Source of the DNA: Pinguiococcus pyrenoidosus
Taxonomy: Eukaryota > Sar > Pinguiophyceae > Pinguiochrysidales > Pinguiochrysidaceae
Length of the DNA stretch: 13,063 nucleotides
Assembly (NCBI GenBank): GCA_019677205.1
Contig: JAAMXY010002181.1
Coordinates: 1 to 13,063 of the forward strand
Direction of reading: 5' to 3'
The notes under the pieces were generated by a model that was given only the letters and a program-made list of their open reading frames with translations, was not told the origin of the DNA and did not search any database. Position 1 is the first letter of the stretch. Every line of letters begins with the position of its first letter. Position numbers and translations under genes: made by a program. This document shows, one piece after another, positions 6,855 to 13,063 of this stretch.

Positions 6855-8612
6855 CTAAAGCTTCTTCGGCTTGAACACCTTCACAAGCACCGCGTCGATC
6901 AGCCCGAGGATGGTGAAGGTTCCCCCAATGATCGCGCACAAGGACGTGACGAACTCATACCACTCCTTCCCCTTCTTCGAGACATTCACAGCCATGGGAG
7001 AGAAGTCGTAGGAGAAGCGAGCTTCCGGCACATCCTCCTGGTCGTAGTTGTTTATTTGCGACTCGGAGAGCAGGTTGTAGACCCGCACTTCGTTCTTGCC
7101 CCGCCACGTGCCCTGGATCTCAATGTCCGTCGGCACGACCTTGATGTGGTGGTGGTATGCCTGGTGCCTCTTGTAATTCACATACACGTTGCCCTTGAGC
7201 GGATCGAAGCGGAGGAATTCGTCGGAGGCGACCCGTTCAACCTGGGAAAAGGTTTCGAAGCAGAGCGTGAGCATGCCGATTCGACCGATACCTCCTCGAC
7301 GGCCCGATGCCATGGCGGCCCTACCACCCAAAGCTGGACCACCCGGCGGCCCGACCACCCAACGCTGGACCACCCAACGCTCGACATGCTCGATCACATA
7401 CATACCTGCTTGGTGATGCCGGTGGGAAGAGGGGTGCCGACCTCCAGGCTGTTGACGATGTGGCTAAGGTTGGTGTTGCGGGGATCGAAGTTGTGGTGCT
7501 TGGAGCGCGGCTCGATGTGGAAGTTCCCGGGGACGCGCTTGACCCGGATGCTGCCCGTGACGATGCAACCTGGGAACTTGGAGCCGGTCTTGACCTTGAT
7601 GTTCTCGGGCCGATCCAAGACGTTGTCGTGCTTGAGGTCCTCGGCGAGGGACTCCACCCAGCTCTTGAACGCATCCACCGTTCTGTCCTTGTGGAAATCG
7701 CCTACCCCATGCTCCGCACCGCTCTTCGCAGAGAAGAATCGCACGGTGGGGTACGCCTGGATCTTGTGCTTGGCGCAGAGCTCCGCTTCCGCCACACAGT
7801 CCACGGTGACCACCTTGACGTTGGACGCTTCGGACTCCATCCTCTCTGCGAAGGCTTCCCAGGTCGGCGCCAACCGTTGACACCAGACGCACCAGGGCGC
7901 GAAGAAATCCACCACCGTGTAGTCCTGTGTCCAAAGCGACAAGAACAAAAAGAAGGAAGAGGGGCCAAGCGGTCAGATGAGCACTCGCGAGGCGCTTTTG
8001 CTGCCTGCGGTGCCTGCGGCTGATGGGCGCATCTCATCCGACTTCGGCGGGAGAAACGTACATTCTTCAGGATGAAGGTGTCGAAGTCGGCAGTCGTGAC
8101 GGGCTTGGCATGCACGCCGTCTCGGTGTGCTTCTTCCAAGGGGCGATGCTCGTCCGAGTCGTGCAGGATATCCCGCTGCTCCATGTTCCGCCCCTGGAAG
8201 ACCTTCTTTAGGCCCAGGTTGTCGATGCTCCACTTGTGGATGTTCGAGCTGATGTCCATCTTGTTGGTGCCCATGATGTCCAGCATGTCCACCGTGACGT
8301 ACTCGCACTCCAGATCCAGCAGCGTCAGGTTGAAATTCACGCGGATCATGCCATCCTCCCCCTTGGTATCCAAGTAAATCTGCGCAAGCCCCGTGAGATG
8401 CGGCCCTTTCAAGCGCGTCGTCGAGGCGCTCGCGCGCTGAGTCCCACCTGAGTATCCATCTCTGTACTCAGGAAAGCAGATAACTCCACGAGGAACAGAA
8501 GCGCCATGAACACGATGGCGCAAACGGACATCACGACGCCCACCATGGTACTCTCGGTGAACTCTCGCAACGGCCGGCGGTAGAAGTCGATCATCCTCGA
8601 CGGCGTCTGCAT
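6855..8612 (-). CDS. ERGIC-type membrane protein disulfide isomerase (PDIL5-3/5-4-like), four exons
   Basis: Exons on the minus strand: 8612-8448, 8379-8062, 7924-7406 and 7241-6855. Introns are 68, 137, 164 nt; all junctions are phase 0; total 462 aa. Order: short cytosolic N-terminus, transmembrane helix (about 22-48), ERGIC N-terminal domain (ECEYVTVDMLDIMG), thioredoxin domain with active site APWCVWCQRL (C173, C176) and cis-Pro in AYPT (P220), ERGIC/Erv41-Erv46 C-terminal domain (HHHIKVVPT), second transmembrane helix and tail KPKKL, which fits the KxKxx COPI retrieval signal. This matches plant PDI5-3/5-4, where a thioredoxin domain sits inside an Erv41/46-like cargo-receptor scaffold, facing the ER lumen. 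The likely role is thiol exchange or quality control on cargo in the early secretory pathway. The CxxC is CVWC, not CGHC, so redox behaviour may differ from classical PDI. Confidence 0.9.
7323..7383. repeat. 15-16 bp minisatellite in PDI intron 3
   Basis: Four head-to-tail units starting ACCACCC at 7323, 7338, 7354 and 7369; the last two (ACCACCCAACGCTGG / CTCG) differ by one base. Lies wholly inside intron 3 (7242-7405). Confidence 0.85.
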
Positions 8613-8947
8613 GCTGCTCGAAGTCGGAAGGGCCGCAGACGCGACGCGAGGGCCAATCTAGACGGCGCGGCGCTCAAATCCGCGCGAAAAAGGCGCCAAA
8701 AGGGACCACCTCTGCGTTGCTTGCTTTTTGCTCCCCTCCGATTGGTCGACTGCGTAGTTCAAACACAGACAATTATTACTACTATTGAAATGAATATGAA
8801 CATCAATAGTTTAAAGTAGTTTCAGTTCCATGATCCCGTGACAGACGGAGAGCGGCGCTCCGCCACCCTTGCAACCTGCGGGCGCACGCAACGTCACCCT
8901 CCAAATGTTCTTACGGGTCTCAAGCGCCGCAGGGCCCTGACCCCAGG
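8613..8947. promoter_or_regulatory. Shared divergent promoter region of PDI and dioxygenase genes
   Basis: 335 bp between two divergent start codons. It contains CCAAT at 8653-8657, an inverted CCAAT (ATTGG) at 8741-8745, and two E2F-like elements side by side (GCGCGAAA 8682-8689 and GCGCCAAA 8693-8700, reverse of TTTSSCGC). A sharply AT-rich block runs from about 8762 to 8825. The roles are inferred from motif match and position; there is no expression evidence. Confidence 0.5.
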
Positions 8948-9820
8948 ATGAAGATTGCAATCAGCCTACGCCTTCTGCCAATTGTGGTCATGTCTCAATC
9001 GGCGGTCGGATCTCTCGTGCTTTCTGCGGGAGAAGTAGCGCATTTTCAGCACCATGGCTTCGTGCTGCTGCGGCAGAAAGTGCCGAAAGAGGACTTAGCT
9101 CGCTTAATTCTCGCCGCAGAGCGCTGCTCAGAAGCAAGGGATGGTATTTCTGGACCTTTCTATCACAAAATTTCGTTCTCAGACCTAGAGCGCGAGGAAA
9201 TCATGCGGAAGATCGCGACAAGCTCGATGCTTGCCCATGCAGCCAAGCAGCTACTTGGCTGCAGCGACGTCCGTGTGCTTCGGGACGCCTTTCTAGCCTA
9301 CACCAAAGATGGGAGCGGCTGTGGCTGGCACGTGGACGACCCGCACTTCTGGCCGAGCCCCGAGTTTGCGGACGACGCTGCTGGGGTGAACGTATGGATT
9401 GCGCTGTCGCCGCTTCGGAAGCATTTGGGCGGAGGATTGGCCATCGCACCGACCTCTCATCGGGTCCCGTGGATGCCAGAGGCCTTGAAGAAGATACGGC
9501 AGCCCGTGGTACTGCCCGACGGCCGTGTCGCACAGAGGACTTGCGGCCTCGCGGAGCTTTCTCCGGAGTACAACGAGAAGTTCGAGCAGCTGAAGGAGAC
9601 GTTCGATATGGAGCCCGGCGACGCGCTCATCATGGCGAGGTACCTTTGGCATCGAACCGACTTGTTTACTGAGGAAGGGAAGAAGCAGGTCCATGAGCCA
9701 CTGCTGCGGTACTCGTTGCGATACATGCCCGGCACCAGCAAGCGGGTCCAATTCGTGAACGGCGTCGTCGAGGAGACGGCCAACACGTTGGCCGCCGACA
9801 AATTCCCAATGGTGCAGTGA
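8948..9820 (+). CDS. Phytanoyl-CoA dioxygenase (PhyH) family Fe(II)/2-oxoglutarate oxygenase
   Basis: Intronless frame of 290 aa from ATG 8948. The double-stranded beta-helix signature is clear: metal ligands H128 and D130 in GWHVDD, distal H235 in YLWHRTD, and an arginine in the LLRYSLRY stretch (R254 or R258) for 2-oxoglutarate. EVAHFQHHGFVLLRQKV is the usual family opening, and GGGLAIAPTSHR is the conserved strand before the distal half. The first ~22 residues are hydrophobic with a basic start (MKIAISLRLLPIVV), which could be a signal peptide or organelle leader. PhyH-family enzymes hydroxylate diverse substrates (fatty acyl-CoAs, small metabolites, halogenated or phosphonate compounds); the substrate cannot be told. 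No PTS1 or clear PTS2 peroxisomal signal is present, so true phytanoyl-CoA hydroxylase is not favoured. Confidence 0.88.
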   Translation: MKIAISLRLLPIVVMSQSAVGSLVLSAGEVAHFQHHGFVLLRQKVPKEDLARLILAAERCSEARDGISGPFYHKISFSDLEREEIMRKIATSSMLAHAAKQLLGCSDVRVLRDAFLAYTKDGSGCGWHVDDPHFWPSPEFADDAAGVNVWIALSPLRKHLGGGLAIAPTSHRVPWMPEALKKIRQPVVLPDGRVAQRTCGLAELSPEYNEKFEQLKETFDMEPGDALIMARYLWHRTDLFTEEGKKQVHEPLLRYSLRYMPGTSKRVQFVNGVVEETANTLAADKFPMVQ

Positions 9821-10189
9821 TTCTCCTTTCCCCCTTTTTCCGAAGATGCTTAAGCGTTGTTTTCCCACCTCTCCGAACCTGCTTAGCCATTTCCCCCCCT
9901 TTCTCCCACGATGCTTCGCCATGAGATACGGTAGCAATGGCGCGGCGGCGATCCGCAGCCCTCTCATTGCTGATTTCTCATCTGTGATTTCGCTTCGCGG
10001 TACCTGCGGGTCTGTGGGTCTGCGGGTCTGCGGGTCTGCGGGTCTGCGGGTCTGCGGGTCTGCGGGCCTGCGGTACCTGCGGGTCTGCGGTGTGGCCGAG
10101 ACTGTTCATGCCAACAAAACGTCTTATTGCCATTGATTCAACTCGGAAGAGTCGTATGTACTTCTGCGGTCTCTTCCTCCATCATCCAA
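9821..10189. other. Intergenic region between convergent dioxygenase and NTT genes
   Basis: 369 bp containing both 3' ends and the 8-bp minisatellite at 10005-10090. An open plus-strand frame crosses it but consists largely of the translated repeat and is not called. Confidence 0.55.
10005..10090. repeat. 8-bp tandem repeat (TGCGGGTC)n
   Basis: Five perfect units at 10021-10060, flanked by near-perfect ones (TGCGGGTC, TGTGGGTC before; TGCGGGCC after), and one more unit after a GGTACC. GGTACCTGCGGG occurs at both edges (9999 and 10072), so the array looks duplicated as a block. G-rich on plus strand. Confidence 0.92.
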
Positions 10190-12229
10190 TCAGGCCTGAA
10201 CCTTTTCAGAGGCCTCCGGTTCTTGCTTCGCCGTCTCCTTGGCGAGCATGCTGGCCCGCTCCTCGAATTCCTTCGCGAGGGAGACGGAGGACTTCATCCA
10301 AAGGCCGATGATGCCAAAGAGGAACACCCCAAGGTAGGGCGTCGAAGCTGCCAGGCTTCCGAACGCAATGATGGTCAGCTGCTGGATGAAGCTGCCCCCC
10401 GACTCCCCCAAGGGATTGCCGATGACGTCTATCGCGGCCTTGCCCTTCGTGCGCATCTCATTGTCTAGTGGGATATACGCCGTCTCCTTGCACGGATCGA
10501 AGAGGCTGTACTTGGAGGCCTTCGAAAGAATGTTCTGCGCTGCGCCTACATACACCGCCATCATCAGCGGCGTGAGTCCTAATGCGGCCGTGAGCGGCGA
10601 GAAGGCGTCCTTGAAGATCGACAGCGAGAAGAATCTGCGCGAAGAGAGATCCGCGTGTTAGACTCCCGCAGAAGGACACCCTTTGCACATGCCATCCCGG
10701 CAAGGACTCACCCCAGCCCCGTGATCCCAAGCATGACCGGCGTGACGAGAGATGCAACGCCCCACCCAAATCGATTCAGAACGTAGCGGCCCACGAGCAT
10801 CATGGTCAACGTGACGGCTCCCGTAGCCGAGCTGAAGCCGCCCATGAAGCTGGAGTAGTCGTTCGGGTTCGGGAAGGCCTCGAGCAGCTTGCTCTTCCAG
10901 GTGACCTCGACAATGTTGATGCTCATGCCATAGGCAATCACGAGGAAGGCAAGGTTGCGGATGTAAGACGATCCCGCGAGGTACTTGAACGAGTCGCCGA
11001 GGCCCATCTTGGACTTCTCCTTCTTCTTCGTCTTGCGCTCCATCTGGGCTGGGACGCACTCCGGATCCGTGATGACGTTGCGCTGCACATGGCGGTAGGT
11101 ACCCAGCACGACCCCGGCCATGACAACCACCGCGGACATGAGAAGCTTCAAGCTGTATCCCCAAGGATCGACGCCAACGGGCAACGTGTCGCGCAGCATG
11201 GAGACCTTCTTCACGAACTGCCCCGAAAAGATCAAAGCGACGTTGGCCAGCATGCCGAACAGAGGGTACCACCGCTTCGCCTCGCTCACGCTGCAGATCT
11301 GAGCCGAAGGCGACACAAAGTTGACGCAATGCGAAGCGCTATTGCCGGTGGAAGCGTCCCAACCCTACCTCATTGGCAAATCCCCAGAACAGGAGTGAGA
11401 CCACGACGGAGCCCCAGAGCTGCGCAGCAGTGTAAAAAGCCGCAAAGGTCCAGTACTTGAACATGGCTATCAAAGGTCCAAACGCGCTCGGGAGCTTCGC
11501 GGCGAGCATGGTCGCGGTGCCAACCGGGTGCAAGACACCCAGGTTCGGGTACACCAGAGCCGCAAAGAGGCCAAAGAAGGCAGTGAAGGAGGCCAGGATC
11601 GTGTAGAACACGTTAGCATTGGACATGTTGTTGACCATCTTGCTGTACAGCAAGGTGAATCCCACCGACTGCCCGGGCAGAACTCGCGTGAGACACGTGG
11701 ATTCGGTCCGGCGGCGGGGGGCGTGCTACTTACGGCGGGCAGGTTCACGTAGGTCTTCAGGAACGGGATCACTTCCGCTCCTCCAGAGGTCACGACGAGC
11801 ACGTCCTTCGTGTCTCGCAGTACGGTGTAGTTGAACAGGATGCAGAAGAACATGAGCGCCAGCGGCAGCATCTTCTTCAGCTCCTTCTTGGCTGGCATGG
11901 AGTCCTTCAGCCTCTGAAGCATCGACTTCGGCTGCTCGCCGTTCAATAGGATGTCGCCGCTCCCGCTCAGGGCTAGTGGGGTGACGCCCGACTTCTGCAG
12001 CCGCTACATGTGCAACAAGATTCGATCAGCAGATGCCGCGTTCGTTCGTTCGTTCGTTTCGGCGAGGCGATGACGCTACCTTGGCGTGGATGTCACTGAG
12101 AACCCCAAATCCCTGTCGGATCGTGGCCAAGTTGGAGGCACGCTTAAAGCGCGGCGGCAGGGACAGCGCATGGCTCCCAATACTAAGGAGCAGCAGCAGA
12201 GCAGCTGCCAACAGAGCAGTCGAACGCAT
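10190..12229 (-). CDS. Plastid-type ATP/ADP translocase (NTT/AAA family) with signal peptide, five exons
   Basis: Exons on the minus strand: 12229-12080, 12003-11734, 11668-11369, 11298-10712 and 10634-10190. Introns are 76, 65, 70 and 77 nt; total 583 aa. NTT proteins exchange ATP for ADP (some move other nucleotides) across plastid envelopes and in obligate intracellular bacteria. Family hallmarks: LRDTKD with K116, [22 protein letters not shown] with E240, [19 protein letters not shown] with E371, and [10 protein letters not shown] with K485. These correspond to the charged residues essential for transport in plant NTT. About 11-12 hydrophobic segments are present. The start [21 protein letters not shown] is a clear signal peptide, followed by a basic Ser/Arg-containing stretch, as in bipartite plastid presequences. 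The first intron acceptor could also lie 9 nt further in (CTGCAG), removing three residues. Confidence 0.92.
12039..12058. repeat. CGTT tetranucleotide repeat in NTT intron 1
   Basis: Four to five CGTT units in the 76-nt first intron of the NTT gene. Simple repeat with no evident role. Confidence 0.8.
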
Positions 12230-13063
12230 CTGCGAACATCATACAGGGACAGATCAGGTTAGCAGCCTTCATTTACACTCTTGCCCGTCCTGCCTACTCT
12301 TGATCTTCTTGAGAAGCTCTTCGCGACTGGAAAATGCTGGAAAAACGGCGCTTTTGCCCTTCACATCGCATCTGACGCTGTTTCGAAAGCGTTGACGTCT
12401 CGGAGTTGCAGTTTGGTCTGATGCACATAGAATGCTCAATACCACAGTCTCGACCCTCTCGCCTCGTCAACTAGTCGAGTACTCTTCTGAGACCCACTTG
12501 ACGCAGATTCAGCTTCTCAGAAGTCTTCAACATCGAAAACACGCCACTTTGACAAGAGACGCACAAAACCCTCTCCTCAAGGACACACAGCAGACTCGCG
12601 CCACACCGCCGCCACTTTTCTTGCGCATTTCTCTCCCCTCCACTTACTGGTATGATCTAGGAGGAGAACACGGAACAGTGGCGTCGGTATCAAAGGCGCG
12701 CGAAGAGACGCGTGGAGAATTCGCTGGCGATGTTTGCGGCACTTCGATGATTCGCTTTTGTGCGCAGACGTTTTCAACTATTTGAAATGTGCTTACTACC
12801 GCCAAATTTAGCAACTTCCCGAGATACAAATTGCAGTTCAGTTGCAGGGCCCATCTTACGCGCGATCTGATGTTGAAGCGTTTCGTCACCATGCGCCCGC
12901 ATGAGTGGCTGGTCCCGTAGAAATTCTACGGTTTCGAATACCATATTTCTGACAATTTTCAAACTGTACTATCCTTTTCACAGTTACCGAGAAAGTCGTT
13001 GCTTCGAAGCCTCGATCAGTCTCCCGCCATTTTTTGCCCCTCCCTCTCTCTACATATATCTTA
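12230..13063. other. Unassigned region upstream of the NTT gene
   Basis: 834 bp with no recognised gene. The part nearest 12230 should hold the NTT promoter and leader; CGCAG directly before the ATG could be a splice acceptor for a 5' UTR intron. A plus-strand frame from ATG 12432 (117 codons) has no motif. A near-perfect palindrome, CCGTAGAA-A-TTCTACGG, lies around 12915-12931 but is inside the candidate exon below. Pyrimidine-rich sequence ends the window. Confidence 0.4.
12774..12944 (-). CDS. Possible exon or small gene, unknown
   Basis: A minus-strand frame from ATG 12944 to TGA 12774 (56 codons) has balanced, protein-like composition (MVFETVEFLRDQPLMRAHGDE at the start, then QFVSREVAKFGG). 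The frame opens about 20 nt upstream at a possible acceptor (GTACAG), and a GTAAGC donor lies at 12796-12791, so it could be one exon of a larger gene. A TATATG-like run lies about 105 bp upstream near the window edge. I do not recognise it. This is a weak call. Confidence 0.2.
   Translation of the reverse strand: MVFETVEFLRDQPLMRAHGDETLQHQIARKMGPATELQFVSREVAKFGGSKHISNS

Noticed and set aside
6625-6858. 77-codon plus-strand frame between SRP14 and PDI
   Set aside because: No motif, starts in SRP14's 3' region and overlaps the PDI stop; composition looks random.
7307-8023. Plus-strand frames of 238 and 355 codons over the PDI gene
   Set aside because: They are antisense to well-supported ERGIC-PDI exons and reflect GC-rich third positions.
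10005-10090. CRISPR-like array
   Set aside because: Units are contiguous 8-mers without spacers, in eukaryotic sequence.
9846-10136. Plus-strand frame with Cys/Gly/Leu/Arg repeats
   Set aside because: The repeat peptide is just the translated 8-bp minisatellite; it lies in the 3' region of the dioxygenase gene.
10190-12229. NTT gene as bacterial (Chlamydia/Rickettsia-like) contamination
   Set aside because: Four spliceosomal introns in frame and a eukaryotic signal peptide show it is nuclear.

Overview
This window is nuclear DNA from a eukaryotic microbe, most likely an alga with a complex (secondary) plastid. Genes are close together on both strands, are interrupted by short GT...AG introns (57-229 nt), and include a tRNA with a canonical nuclear-type intron. 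A plastid-type ATP/ADP translocase begins with an ER-type signal peptide, the usual first part of a bipartite presequence in algae with more than two plastid membranes. A cryptophyte or another red-lineage secondary alga would fit, but the species cannot be fixed from the sequence.

Positions 64-5140 form a complete-looking DNA transposon of about 5.08 kb with perfect 63-bp terminal inverted repeats. It carries two convergent genes whose 3' ends overlap by 20 bp. The plus-strand gene has one 57-nt intron and encodes a 550-aa protein with paired CxxC motifs at the N-terminus and a nuclear localisation signal near the C-terminus. The minus-strand gene is one uninterrupted 868-codon frame. It encodes a probable transposase of an unusual type, with a pattern resembling DUF6589-like elements. 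Both frames are open and the TIRs are identical, so the copy looks young. This is the part of the window most likely to be undescribed.

Positions 5141-13063 are host sequence: an AT-rich patch beside the element, a tRNA-Arg(CCU) with a 25-nt intron and Pol III terminator, a two-exon SRP14 gene (+), a four-exon ERGIC-type membrane protein disulfide isomerase (-), a single-exon phytanoyl-CoA dioxygenase-family gene (+), and a five-exon NTT-type ATP/ADP translocase (-). The PDI and dioxygenase genes diverge from a 335-bp shared promoter region. SRP14/PDI and dioxygenase/NTT are convergent pairs. The last 0.8 kb has no gene that can be recognised.

SRP14 (co-translational targeting), ERGIC-PDI (oxidative folding or early secretory traffic) and an NTT that must enter the ER first all touch the secretory route. 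This is probably the chance makeup of housekeeping genes rather than a pathway cluster. All exon structures were worked out by hand from frame continuity, splice consensus and family knowledge, with no transcript evidence.
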